Source of the DNA: Prochilodus magdalenae
Lineage: Eukaryota > Chordata > Actinopteri > Characiformes > Prochilodontidae
Assembly: GCA_024036415.1 (NCBI GenBank)
Contig: JAMWET010000483.1
Coordinates: 217,001 to 281,000, forward strand
Length of the DNA: 64,000 nt
Direction of reading: 5' to 3'
Every line of letters begins with the position of its first letter. Positions within the stretch are counted from its first letter, which is position 1. Shown here one piece after another: positions 11,867 through 22,957 of this stretch. The notes below the pieces were generated by a model that ran no database searches, was not told the origin of the DNA, and saw only the letters and a list, made by a program, of their open reading frames with translations. The position numbers and the translations under genes are program-made.

Positions 11867-12249
11867 GGTTCTTTGACTTGGCAATAGCAGAGTCCTGTTT
11901 TTCTTGTTCATACTTGGTTTACCATCCATCTCGAGTGGTTTTATCACAAGAGGACAGCAAGACATTCCGCCATTTACACCTGGAATCATCAGGGTCTTGA
12001 AAGCGTCTCCAGTGATCACTTACGATTGGATGTTGTGACTTCAGGAAAGGTACTGCACACTGTCAGTCTCTCGATGGATTTGCTGTCAGACAAAAAACCG
12101 TCCCGCGGGTTTCTGTTCGTGTACCTGTAAAAGCTGTTATAAACATTTAGAGCATGTGGACTGCAAACGCAAACGGAGGAAGAGAGGAAACTAGAGAAGT
12201 GCATTTCCTGAAGAAACTGCGGAGTGACTACGCAGCCTGAGCTTGCTAA
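11867..12249. other. Unassigned sequence
   Basis: No feature was recognised between the Tc1 copy and the following minisatellite. Confidence 0.35.
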
Positions 12250-13480
12250 GATACTGCGATGGTACTCTAGATAGTTGATGGGGTGTTATAGTGCCATTTC
12301 TGTGGTGTTGCAGATGGTGGTTATGGTAATTGATGGGGTGTTGCAATGTTGTTTCTTTGGTATTCCAGGTGGTTGCTATGGTATTCCAAATAATTGATGG
12401 GATGTTGCAATATGCATTATATGGTATTCCAGAAGGTGAATATGGCATCCCAGAAGAGTATAGTGTTGTGATGTGGTTTATATGGTATTTCAGGTGGTTG
12501 CTATGGTATTGCAGATATTTGATGGGATGTAGGGATATGCGTTATATGGTATTCCAGAAGGTGAATATGGTATCCCAGATGATGTATAGTGTGGTGATGT
12601 CGTTTATATGGTATTTCAGGTGGTTGCTATGGTATTTCAGATAATTGATGGGCTGTAGCAATGCAGTTTTAAGGCTAATTTTGGACAATTGATGATTGTT
12701 TCCATGTGGTTTCTATGGCATTCCAGGTGGTGGCTATGGCATTCCAGATAACTGATGGGGTGTTGCAATGTGCTTGCTATGGTATTCCAGATAATTGATG
12801 GGATGTAGCGATATGCGTTATATGGTATTCCAGAAGGTGAATATGATATCCCAGATGATGTATAGTGTTGCAGTGTGGTTTATATGGTATTTCAGGTGGT
12901 TGCTATGGTATTCCAGATAATTGATGGACTGTAGCAATGCAGTTTTAAGGCTAATTTAGATAACTGATGATTGTTTCAATGTGGTTTCTATGGTATTCCA
13001 GGTGGTGGCTATGGCATCCCAGATAACTGATGGGGTGTTGCAATGTGGTTTCTATGGTATTCCAGGTGGTGGCTATGGCATCCCAGATAACTGATGGGGT
13101 GTTGCAATGTGGTTTCTATGGTATTCCAGGTGGTGGCTATGGCATCCCAGATAACTGATGGGGTGTTGCAATGTGGTTTTTATGGTATTCCAGGTGGTGG
13201 CTATGGCTTCTCAGATAACTGATGGGGTGTTGCACTGTGGTTTCTATGGTATTCCAGGTGGTGGCTATGGCATCCCAGATAACTGATGGGGTGTTGCAAT
13301 GTGGTTTCTATGGTATTCCAGGTGGTGGCTATGGCTTCTCAGATAACTGATGGGGTGTTGCAATGTGGTTTCTATGGTATTCCAGGTGGTGGCTATGGCA
13401 TCCCAGATAACTCATAGGGTGTTGCAATGCGGTTTCTGTAGTTTCTGTAGTTTCTGTAGTATTCCAGATTATTTATGGGG
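12250..13480. repeat. 64-bp minisatellite array
   Basis: Units contain 'ctatggtattccaggtggtg', 'gctatggcatcccagataac' and 'tgatggggtgttgcaatgtg'. In 12980-13430 the 64-bp units are nearly identical. The left part (12250-12980) has longer composite units with 'gatgtatagtgt' and 'ttatatggtatttcagg', indicating older, diverged higher-order structure. A shortened copy of this array is found at 15537-15758. Confidence 0.85.
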
Positions 13481-15209
13481 TGTGGTCAGGCTGAACACTC
13501 CGGAGTGTTGATATCTCAAAAACTGTAGAATGTGTCAGCAGGCACGTAAAAACTGTCAGTTAACAATAGAACTGAGGTTCAGGACCACACAAACAGTGGT
13601 CCTGTATTATTTTCTGCTCCTTTAAGGTACATTAGTGACGTGCCTTCTTTTTGCAGACGTCTATATTACTACTATTAAGGCTGACGTATTATGACCCTTT
13701 AACACAGCTCCCTGGGGTCTTAATGAAACGTCTCTGACATGCCTTGGTCAAAATACTGCAATGATTAAGCAGCACAGCTCCCTTCTCACCTTGTCTAATC
13801 AGCCCTGTTCAGAACCTCTGGCTGGAGTGCCAAAGCTGGCTGAGCCCCCCTCTGCCATGTGGCATATTCCAAAGCCGATACACATTCTCTCATTTTACCC
13901 ACACCTTATTTACCTGCTGACCATTTAACCAACAAACTAATAGCATTAACACCATTGTGGATTCTGCAGCAAGTAACAGCCAGAACTATCTAGAACCTCG
14001 CATCTCTGTTAACATACTGTATGACCTCAGCTGTTAGCATTAGCTAGCATATGATGGCCAATCCAAATGCTTACATTTCCATGGACAGTTGGTACTGATC
14101 CCTCTTTTAGGAAACGTCTTGTAGCCAGTGCCAGTGTTGTACCTACCCAGGTTGGAAAAGCGTTCCGGCTCCTGGAGCTGAAGTTAACTTTCCATTTGCC
14201 AGCTTCTTGTTCCAACTTAAATGGTGTGCCAGTTTACAGAAGTTGCTTGAGATACCAGGATGTAAATGCTGCACCATTGAAGACTCAAAAGGAAATTCAA
14301 TAAAGAAGCTGGACGGGTAGACTAAGGTGCCAGAATGTCACTGCTGCACCAATTAAGGTGGAGCTAGTTAAGGTGGAAAAGCTGACTCCTGGCCATCAAA
14401 TATTTAGCACCCAACAGATCAATTCCAATGCTCCTGGCTAGCCAGTCTGGCATATGACGTCGTCTATAGACAGTAAAGCAAAATTGACCAGACTGATGCC
14501 ATCCCTAATACTAACCCTAACCAGAACTGACAAGCAAGTCTCAGATTCACAGTAGAGCTCCACTTGCTCCCAACACCTGTAGGGAGAATAGTGCAGAACT
14601 ACCCAGCGGTGCTGAGAAAAACCCTACAGCTACAGTCTCCGCCAAGCTTGCTGTAGAACCACAGGCCTTGCCCACTGATCTTTGTCTCCGCTGGCCCTTA
14701 TTCGATTTGACTCTATTAAAGCCTGACAATTAAAGTCAGACCAATTAAAATCCTATTCCAGCAGAGAGCAGCGTGAGGTCCTGCCTAATGGCTACGGAGT
14801 AATTAGCTCCGGAGAGAACAGGCTTCAGGGCCACCATTTCTTATCCAATATACAAGAGGTGTTGAGAACTTCTCTTGGTCAGGTGTCGGGAATCAGCTGG
14901 ACCTACTGAAAGCCCTATTAAAGCTGCATGATCTTTCCATTATCCAAAACATATCCAGCCATTCCACTGAAATAACCCATTGGTGTGGTTAGACTGACTT
15001 TACTGATACCTTCACCTCGAGATATATCACCTGCAATAACAAAAGCATCATGATTTGATATGAATTACAATGCATAACTCAAATATGTGGGGAAATTCTG
15101 CAGATTCATACCACATTAGTTCATAAAACCAAAACCAGTACAATATTTTTGTAACGTTTGTAGTCATGAACAAACCCAAAAAAACAGACCATAGCCTGTA
15201 AATCTAGGA
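13481..15209. other. Unassigned intergenic sequence with a weak repeat
   Basis: No exon was recognised. Around 14100-14400, words such as 'gttccaacttaaatggtg' and 'aatgtcactgctgcacc' resemble repeat E (55500-55745 and 57000-57255), but the similarity is patchy. Confidence 0.3.
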
Positions 15210-16085
15210 AAAGTGTAATTTGCTATGTAATAAATGTGTAATTAATCAGGTATTACAGAGTAATATGTATACTGAATGGCATAACAAAAGTAATAAGCCT
15301 AGACCTGAGTATAAAGACTCCATAAGGGTCCCTGACTGGAACCTTTATCATTTTTGAATGTTATTGCTGTGTAATAAGTATGTAATTAATCAGGTATTAC
15401 ATAGTAATATGAATATTGAATGTCATAATAAAAGTAATAAGCCTAGACCTAAGTATAAAGACTCCTTAAGGGTTCCTGACTGGAATCTTTGTATTTGAAT
15501 GTAATTGCTGTATAATAAATATACAGCATACAAATAATGTATAGTGTTGCGATGTGGTTTATATGGTATTTCAGGTGGTTGTTATGGTATTCCAGATAAT
15601 TGATAGACTGTAGCAATGCAGTTTTAAGGCTAATTTAGATAATTGATGATTGTTTCCATGTGGTTTCTATGGTATTCCAGGTGGTGGCTATGGCATCCCA
15701 GATAACTGATGGGGTGTTGCAATGCGGTTTCTGTAGTATTCCAGATCATTTATGGGGTTCCTTAGGGGTTCCTGACTGGAACCTTTATATTTGAATGTAA
15801 TTGATGTGTAATAAATATGTAATTAATCAGGTATTACATAGTAATATGTATTTTGAATGGCATAATGAAAGTAATAAGCCTAGACCTGAGTATAAAGACT
15901 CCTTAAGGGTTAATTACTGGAATCTTTACATTATTTGAAGGTAATTGCTGTGTAGTAAATATGTAATTAATCAGGTATTACATAGTAATATGTCTATTGA
16001 ATGGCATAATGAAAGTAATAAGCCTAGACTTGGCTATAAAGACTCTTTAGGGGCTCCTGACTGGAACCTTTATATTATTTGAAGG
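15210..16085. repeat. ~144-bp tandem repeat array, interrupted
   Basis: Units share 'gtaattaatcaggtattaca', 'aagtaataagcctagac' and 'tataaagactcc'. The anchor word starts at 15238, 15382, 15819 and 15963, giving a 144-bp period. The larger 15382-15819 gap contains a 222-bp foreign insert (15537-15758). Confidence 0.8.
15537..15758 (+). repeat. Collapsed copy of the 12.2-13.5 kb array inserted in the 144-bp array
   Basis: The segment reproduces in order the 'gtatagtgttgcgatgtgg' block, the 'gcagttttaaggctaattt' block, one 64-bp unit and the terminal 'agtattccagatcattta' of the array about 3 kb upstream. It lacks the many middle units. Confidence 0.75.
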
Positions 16086-16925
16086 TCCTCCAACCTTGCA
16101 TGTCTCTTTCGTAAGCATGTTTTTCTAAAGAACCGTCCAATTAAAGGTTATTTTAGGGAACCGAAGGAGGCTTTTCAACAGCTATGGCCAAAAAAAGAGT
16201 GTGGTATTAAGATTGTAGACCTCTGAGTGATAATACCACTTGCCAGTCTGTTCTACTTTCACACTGGTGAGGCTTCCGAGTCTGCCTACCTTAGAGGACT
16301 TCGGTAATTATGGCAATTACAGATAAGCATCATCGAAAACAACACATACATCATCATTTCCCAAACGTACAAGAGCATCGCGCGGGCCAGCGGCGCTATT
16401 CCGGCTCGGGCTGGCAAATATGATTTATTGATTGTTCTCCTTCTTTCCGACACGATTGGACTTTTATTGCTTATACATGCAGGGAAATGATTTCCCCCTC
16501 TCAAAAGGCAAATGAAAAATCTTGACGCCGCAGATGAAAAGACTCCTGTTGTCCCCGAGAGTTTGCACAGGGAGATACGGAGAAATGAGCAGAGGGAGAT
16601 TGTATTGACCGTCCTTGCGCCGGCGTAAAAGTATGTCAATAGTAAAACACAAACTAAGCCCTCTCCCTTGCCCCCTTCTCCCCTTACCTCGCAGCTACCT
16701 TGGATTTCACACTTATTCATGTGCACAGTGAGGAGATAGAACAAGAGCCTGAGCACAAACAAATCTTGATTGCATTTTCAAATACAAACTCTGCTCGGCA
16801 AGCGAGGAAGCCGGTTTACTCAATGGAAACTTTCCCGCCAAAGTTAAAGATGCTCTGTAATAGAGATATGAGCCGTGGAGGGCTGTTAGGTATTGGGGAT
16901 TTATCCCTTCCCAGTTGCACTGCAC
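16086..16925. other. Unique sequence; candidate conserved element at ~16370-16700
   Basis: This is high-complexity sequence. The stretch around 16385-16640 has CpG-containing, TF-site-like composition ('gcaaatatgatttattgatt', 'cacgattggacttttattgc') and no repeat relatives here. A 158-codon frame crosses the minus strand but shows no domain and has low-complexity hydrophobic composition, so I do not call it a gene. Confidence 0.25.
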
Positions 16926-17215
16926 TTCCGCAAATCAAATCAAACCAAACCAAATCAAATCAAGTCACTTCTATTGTTACGTCACATTTTCAAAGGTGTG
17001 AAGGTGAGTAGTCCCTTACAGTACTTAAATACAAAAAATATACATCAGACAATAAATATATACAATACTTAACACTAAATCTCTATACAGTTTTATATAA
17101 CAGTAATAAAAAGTTACAAATAAAAAACTATGATATATACAGTACACATGTACATATTTCCATATAGCACTATGGTAAGGCTGAGGTAAATGAGAGATGT
17201 AGGGTATATACAGGG
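16926..17215. repeat. Possible interspersed repeat fragment
   Basis: It starts with a short (AAATC)-like tract, then 'caagtcacttctattgttac', a phrase typical of repeat 5' segments in fish, followed by AT-rich sequence. Class assignment is uncertain. Confidence 0.4.
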
Positions 17216-17394
17216 CACTGAATATATATATATACCTCTCTGTCCCTGCTTTCTCATACATACATACATACATACATACATACCTACTTAAATTATATAT
17301 ATATATATGTATGTATGTATATGTGTGTGTATATGATATATGGATATGTATACATATTCTATATCTGTAGTCTTTATATGTGTGTGTGTGTGTG

Positions 17395-17476
<82 letters not shown>

Positions 17477-17507
17477 CACATATACACACACAAAGACTGC
17501 AGATATA

Positions 17508-17587
<80 letters not shown>

Positions 17588-17625
17588 TACAGATATAGAA
17601 TATCTATATGAGCAGGTATAAATAT
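17216..17625. repeat. (TA)n/(CA)n/(TACA)n microsatellite cluster
   Basis: Two long uninterrupted (TA)n runs (about 17400-17468 and 17514-17582) surround short CA/TG segments. The flanking words 'tattctatatctgtagtc' (17355) and 'gactgcagatatagaata' (17494) are inverted copies, so the cluster can form cruciforms. It has no gene content. Confidence 0.95.
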
Positions 17626-17734
17626 GCTAAATGTAAAGTGCAGAGTGATGATTGTCCATGGGGATCATCATATATGACATCCATGTCTGTCTGTCTGTCT
17701 GTCTGGTCATGTCCAAATGTCACCCTCCACCCTC

Positions 17735-18036
17735 TCCCACAACTGAAGCTAATCTGAACTCATTCGGACGTCCATTAAGACCTCTCTGTTTGCCCTGCTT
17801 GTTGCGAAGTCTCTGTTTTCCCCTTGTGAGTCTGAGCCGTGGTTCCCGTCTGTTCTGTTCCCTGTGTTTGTGTTTATTCCCTATTCTCTGACCCTTGTTT
17901 TGTTTCTGTCTGTCTTCACTCTATGGACATGTCTTTGATGATACCTACCTGTGTTTTGACCCCTGTCTCCTGGACAAACCTTAATAAAACCACTATGCGT
18001 TTGCGACCTGCCTCAACCTCCCCGTTACAATATAGA
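17735..18036 (+). mobile_element. LINE-like 3' end fragment
   Basis: The T/C-rich 3'-UTR-like sequence has many 'cctgtttgtg'/'ctctgttttcc' words and a terminal 'aataaaaccactatgcgttt' then 'ctccccgttaca'. This resembles the 3' ends of non-LTR retrotransposons seen in many fish. A related but diverged piece lies at 27166-27520. Family not resolved. Confidence 0.45.
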
Positions 18037-18039
18037 TGG

Positions 18040-18170
18040 TTTTGGTGAGATGTGCTGAACCAGGTCCATTTACCGGTGCATCAGCACTACTGGCTGTTCA
18101 GTAGCCTGGTGGCACGGGGGAAGAAATTCCTTCTGGGTGCGGCTATTCTTCTGATAGGTGTATATTAAGG
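18040..18170 (+). mobile_element. Repeat fragment ending in a Tc1 family A-like 3' terminus
   Basis: 'ccttctgggtgcggctattc' at about 18129, followed by 'ttctgataggtgtata', resembles the 3' terminal repeat of family A (see 21350-21379). The preceding 'gcctggtggcacgggggaag' phrase is a common fish repeat motif. Confidence 0.45.
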
Positions 18171-18835
18171 AGAAAATCCAGGACTGGAAATTAAATACAA
18201 GGTCCAGATTTGAAGACCTGGGTCTTAGAGGGTTCAACTCTTAAAGGTTACACCCTTTGAATGTTGAGTATTGGAGCGTGGCTTTGAAAGTGACTTGGCT
18301 AATCAGCTTTCCGAACAGGACGGTCCACTTTATGAGCCCGTTTTAGTGTTTAGCTGTGGAAGGACATTGGCAAGCTGAGCGAACGTTTCTATGGCACACA
18401 GTTAAAAGGTCAGGGAAAGATAAATGCCCACGTGGGCGATAGGTTAAGGGCAGACTGCCGGGCTGTTTAGAAGGTTTGTTAACACCAACAGTCAGAAGTC
18501 AGGGCAGCTTTACAAAGCTCTCCCTGTACGGTTAAAAAGAACCAGACTGGCTAGCCGGAGCCAAAAGGACAGCGGCTCAGTGTTCAGCAGCCTCAGTACT
18601 GCTGTTCTTACAAGAGAGGAGTGGACAGAATCCTCTGTGGGCGAGAGAGAGACGGAGAGATGGAGAGGATGAGAGAGAGGGAAGAGAGGGAGCATTGAGG
18701 GTGAGCTGGTGCGAGAGGCCAGCAGAATGCTAAGAGGGCGAGAGGCCTCGCGTCGCTGAAGGAGAACCGCAGGAAACACAAGCAGAGCAGACAGGAAGTG
18801 GAGACTGGGGAGAACCGACTGAACAAACATGGAGG
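18171..18835. other. Unassigned sequence, becoming purine-rich
   Basis: No exon was recognised. From about 18600 the sequence becomes GA-rich and leads into the minisatellite. Confidence 0.35.
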
Positions 18836-20125
18836 GAGAGAGAGAGAGAGAGAGAGAGAGAATAAATGAGAGAGTAGGGACAGAGAGAAAAACAGAGAGT
18901 AAGTAACACAGGTAGATAGAAAGTAAAGGATAGAGAGTGAGGAGAGACAGACAGACAGACAGACAGAAAGTAAAGGATAGAGAGTGAGGAGAGACAGACA
19001 GACAGAAAGTAAAGGATAGAGAGTGAGGAGAGACAGACAGACAGAAAGTAAAGGATAGAGAGTGAGGAGAGAGACAGACAGACAGAAAGTAAAGGATGGA
19101 GAGTGAAGAGAGACAGACAGACAGACAGAAAGTAAAGGATAGAGAGTGAGGAGAGACAGACAGACAGAAAGTAAAGGATAGAGAGTGAGCAGAGACAGAC
19201 AGACAGAAAGTAAAGGATAGAGAGTGAGGAGAGACAGACAGACAGAAAGTAAAGGATAGAGAGTGAGGAGAGACAGACAGACAGAAAGTAAAGGATAGAG
19301 AGTGAGGAGAGACAGACAGACAGACAGAAAGTAAAGGATAGAGAGTGAGGAGAGACAGACAGACAGAAAGTAAAGGATAGAGAGTGAGGAGAGACAGACA
19401 GACAGACAGACAGACAGAAAGTAAAGGATGGAGAGTGAGGAGAGACAGACAGACAGACAGAAAGTAAAGGATAGAGAGTGAGCAGAGACAGACAGAAAGT
19501 AAAGGATAGAGAGTGAGCAGAGACAGACAGACAGAAAGTAAAGGATAGAGAGTGAGCAGAGACAGACAGAAAGTAAAGGATGGAGAGTGAGGAGAGACAG
19601 ACAGACAGAAAGTAAAGGATCGAGAGTGAGCAGAGACAGACAGAAAGTAAAGGATCGAGAGTGAGCAGAGACAGACAGAAAGTAAAGGATGGAGAGTGAG
19701 CAGAGACAGACAGAAAGTAAAGGATCGAGAGTGAGCAGAGACAGACAGAAAGTAAAGGATGGAGAGTGAGCAGAGACAGACAGAAAGTAAAGGATGGAGA
19801 GTGAGCAGAGACAGACAGAAAGTAAAGGATGGAGAGTGAGCAGAGACAGACAGAAAGTAAAGGATGGAGAGTGAGCAGAGACAGACAGACAGAAAGTAAA
19901 GGATGGAGAGTGAGCAGAGACAGACAGACAGAAAGTAAAGGATAGAGAGTGAGGAGAGACAGACAGACAGAAAGTAAAGGATCGAGAGTGAGCAGAGACA
20001 GACAGAAAGTAAAGGATGGAGAGTGAGCAGAGACAGACAGAAAGTAAAGGATCGAGAGTGAGCAGAGACAGACAGAAAGTAAAGGATGGAGAGTGAGCAG
20101 AGACAGACAGACAGACCATCTGTAT
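18836..20125. repeat. GACA-containing ~36-44-bp minisatellite (about 1.2 kb)
   Basis: Roughly thirty units of 'gacagacagaaagtaaagga' + 'tagagagtgaggaga' vary in length because the internal (GACA) run expands from 2 to 6 copies. Sub-types differ at single sites (gaggaga/gagcaga; ataga/atgga/atcga) and are clustered, with gagcaga types on the right. Long open frames on the minus strand are by-products of the stop-free repeat. Confidence 0.95.
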
Positions 20126-20189
20126 CCTGAGAAAAGAAATATGGAAACGTGAAAGTGGACCATAATGTGATTTTAATGCCTTCATATAG

Positions 20190-20465
20190 TTACAGTGGGG
20201 AGAGAGAGGGGGGGGGGGATAGTCAAGGTAGAGAAAGAGAGAGGGGGGGGGGGGCAGACTTAGAGATAAAGAGAGAGAGAGAAAGGGAGAGGGAGAGAGA
20301 GAGAGAGAGAGATGGAGAGACAGAGAGAGAGACAGGGAGAGAGACAGACAGGGTCCTGTGCTGGGAGCCATCTGGCTTCTGCACTGATCTGGAACGTGAT
20401 GCTGGCAGCTGAGGGAGAAAAGTGAAAGAAGCGACGGAGGCGAGGAGAGGAGAGGAGAGGAGAGC
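20190..20465. repeat. Purine-rich low-complexity tract (G-runs, GA, GGAGA)
   Basis: It includes two long G runs (around 20210 and 20246), (GA)n and (GAGGA)n stretches. The G runs could support G-quadruplex formation. It has no coding content. Confidence 0.85.
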
Positions 20466-20469
20466 CTAG

Positions 20470-20652
20470 TCTGAGAGAGAGCAGCAGCACTTTACTTATT
20501 CATTTAGATGGCTCCCTTTGATCCACACTTTTAATGAATTCATGAGAGGCGCATCTCTTCAGCCGCTGTGGACAATCCCACCGCACTCCTGCAGGGCCCC
20601 ATCAGAATCAAATCCAGCATTACACCGTATGTGCGGCTGGTTTGATCTAATA
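20470..20652. other. Short unique block between repeats
   Basis: High-complexity sequence with 'cacttttaatgaattcatga' and no repeat relatives in the window. It may be part of a conserved element, but there is no direct evidence. Confidence 0.2.
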
Positions 20653-20654
20653 TA

Positions 20655-21379
20655 CACTCATCATCTAAAACATAGCCGCACAAACAGCTGCACCCAGGAC
20701 GAGTTAACCCACTTGCTGGGTAGGTTTGGCATCATGAGACATGCAGTGTAGACAAGGACGGACCTTATCACACCTCCTGACTGACCCATCAGCCACAACT
20801 GCGGCCATTCATCGAGCAGTGGTGTCCTCCATGAGTCGTCCTGTTAGTGCAGCACCATTGACGCCATTGACTACATGCACACAGAGCGTTACCACGACTG
20901 TCCTTAACACCACCTCACCGTCACCAAAGACTCCAATGGTGTCATGCCAGACTGTCATGGAGTGACTCAGAATGGCATCTTCAGTGACCAGTCCCGCTTT
21001 AGTCCTGGTGGAGATGCCCAACGAATCTGCATATGGAGGCACCATGGTTAACGCTTTGTTGGCACACGTCGACCTCCACCCCTACCGCACCATCTGCAGG
21101 AGCTGTGTGAGGATATTCAAGCTGCATGGGATGGATTATCACAGGACACCATTAGGAACCTCTACAGCTCCATACCGAGATGTCATGTTGGGTTAGCCAA
21201 TATGGCGGCCTGAAGCCATACTGAGAGACAGACTTCTGTATGTGTAGCTCAATAAATATTGATCATATCAGTCTAAATTTATCATCAGTTATTGATCCTG
21301 GTCACCTTTAGCTTCCTTCCCAACACCACTGCACTCCCACACCTCCTTCTGGGTGTAGCCGCTGTTTTGGTGATGAGTG
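20655..21379 (+). mobile_element. Complete non-autonomous Tc1 element (family A)
   Basis: The element is bounded by TA dinucleotides (20653-20654 and 21380-21381). It starts CACTCATCATCTAAAA and its reverse complement starts CACTCATCACCAAAACAG, with a second matched word 'gctgcacccag' / 'gctacacccag'. It is about 725 bp, half the length of a full Tc1. Inside are degraded transposase segments: the region around the first catalytic Asp, then a jump to the C-terminal helix (YHRTPLGTSTAPYRD in an alternative frame). The other two catalytic residues are missing. It is the reference copy for family A in this window. Confidence 0.9.
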
Positions 21380-21381
21380 TA

Positions 21382-22027
21382 TATAGGGATAAGTGGGTTG
21401 CAGGGTGGAGAAAATGAAAATGACTTACAGGTGTAACAAAAAAAAACTCCATTAAAACTTAATCGACTCGTGTTGCCATTTAATCTGAGACCGGTCTTGA
21501 GACATGTCCAGAAGCAAAGCCCAACACGGAGAAAACGAATAACCCTGCTGAGTGGTGGCGGCAAGCATGGGCTGCTCCATAGTAATGAGAAGTTAAAGGA
21601 CCCGTATCTGATACTTCATATAAGCTGATCATTTCCCAGCCTCTCTTCATCTCTCTATTAAACAGGTTTGAAGTCAATGAGCTGTTCAGTACAACACACT
21701 CTAGTGCCAGTGTTTGTCTATGGAGATTTCATGGCCATATGCTTGACTAGCTGTACCTGGGGCTGAAAAGCCAAAGCTCAGCAATTAAGTGTCCACATAC
21801 TTAAGGCCATTTAGTGTATATTTGTTAGCCTGTAGCCGTTCAGCCAAAACTGAAGTTATCTGGAGTGTTTCAGGCTGGAGTAATACAGGGCAGCCAATCA
21901 GAGCAGAGGTTATTTACATGCAAGGGCTATTATACTGCCCTGTACTGCACCTCCTTTAAAAAGCAGTCCGGTCTAGAACTTTCCAGATGACTTTGAACGG
22001 GACTAACCTGCTGTAAGCTGGCAAGTA
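21382..22027. other. Unassigned sequence
   Basis: No gene or repeat was identified. Short frames have no domain similarity. Confidence 0.35.
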
Positions 22028-22029
22028 TA

Positions 22030-22957
22030 CACTAAATGGCCAAAAGTATGTGGACATTATTACTCCTAATTATCGAACTCGGGTTTTTCAGCCACACTCT
22101 ATTGCCGATAGGTGCCATGATTGACCATAGGCATGCTTTGGCATTAGGAAGTGTTGGACTGAACAGTTTAAAGTGGCAACTGTCATTTCTGTCCTGCCAC
22201 AATTCAGCCGCACTCACTACCGAGTTCCAAACTGCCACTAAGAAGCAACTCAAGCACTGGTGTGTTGGGCAGGGTTGCCACCCGTCCCGTAAAATACGGA
22301 ATCGTCCTTTATTCGGCAATTAAATGTTGCGTCCCGTATTAAACCAATTTCCTTAAATGTCCGATGTACACGTCTGTCACACACACACACGAATGGTCTC
22401 GCAACTCCCCTTTGGAATAATTGTTCCGTATTACTGTAAATGTCCAATAAACACGTGCGTCACACATTGATTGATCACACTCTCCGCCGACCAGCCCCGA
22501 CACCACCACCCCAACCCTCCACCCCGTCCTTTATTTTTATTTCTGAAAGATGGCAACCCTAGTGTTGGGATCTCCACAAACAGGTTTCCCAGGCCGAGCA
22601 GCTGCACACAAGCCTACCATCACTATGTGCAATGTCAAGCACACCGCCACCGGACACCGCCCCCACCCCTTTCTGGCAGCCTGGTAGATAATTCTGGATT
22701 TGGCTGATGACAGGAGTCTACCTGAACACACAGTGCCAGCTGTTTGGTTGAGGAGGGATAATGGGGTCCGGGGTTTTTCAGGGTTTGGGCTCTTAGTTCC
22801 AGGGAGGGTGAGGGACATTTCACTATACTGTGCTTCCAAAATGTGTGGTAGCTGTTTGGGAGCAACCATTTCCTGTTCCAGCATGACTGCGCCTCACAAA
22901 GTGAGCTCCATATAGACATGGATTGATGAGGTTCATGTGGAGGAGCCCTGATCTCAA
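22030..22957 (+). mobile_element. Degraded Tc1 element (family D), 3'-truncated, carrying a nested MITE
   Basis: It begins CACTAAATGGCCAAAAGTA after a TA (22028-22029), the terminus type of a common fish Tc1 family. After the nested insert (22270-22561), the body resumes with transposase-coding words: 'gggataatggggtccggggt' (MVWG-like region, about 22747), 'tcctgttccagcatgactg' (catalytic FQHD region, about 22870) and 'gatgaggttcatgtggagg'. It stops at 'gagccctgatctcaac', just before the third catalytic residue region. The reading frame is broken throughout. Confidence 0.8.
22270..22561. mobile_element. hAT-type MITE with 8-bp target duplication, copy 1
   Basis: The ends are inverted: 'cagggttgccacccgtcc' on the left against 'gatggcaaccct' followed by A on the right. 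A perfect 8-bp direct duplication, GTGTTGGG, flanks it at 22262-22269 and 22562-22569. Eight-bp duplications are the hallmark of hAT transposons. It is 292 bp, has no ORF, and interrupts the older Tc1 element. A related copy is at 42242-42524. Confidence 0.85.

Noticed and set aside
16286..16762. 158-codon minus-strand ORF
   Set aside because: No recognisable domain, no splice context, and overlapping frames of similar length on both strands.
17025..17611. Tyr/Ile-rich ORFs
   Set aside because: Direct translation of (TA)n and (CA)n microsatellites.
18608..20371. Very long minus-strand open frames (up to 587 codons)
   Set aside because: They are produced by the stop-free GACA/GAAAGTAAAGGA minisatellite and GA tracts; composition is Ser/Leu/Cys repeats with no domain.
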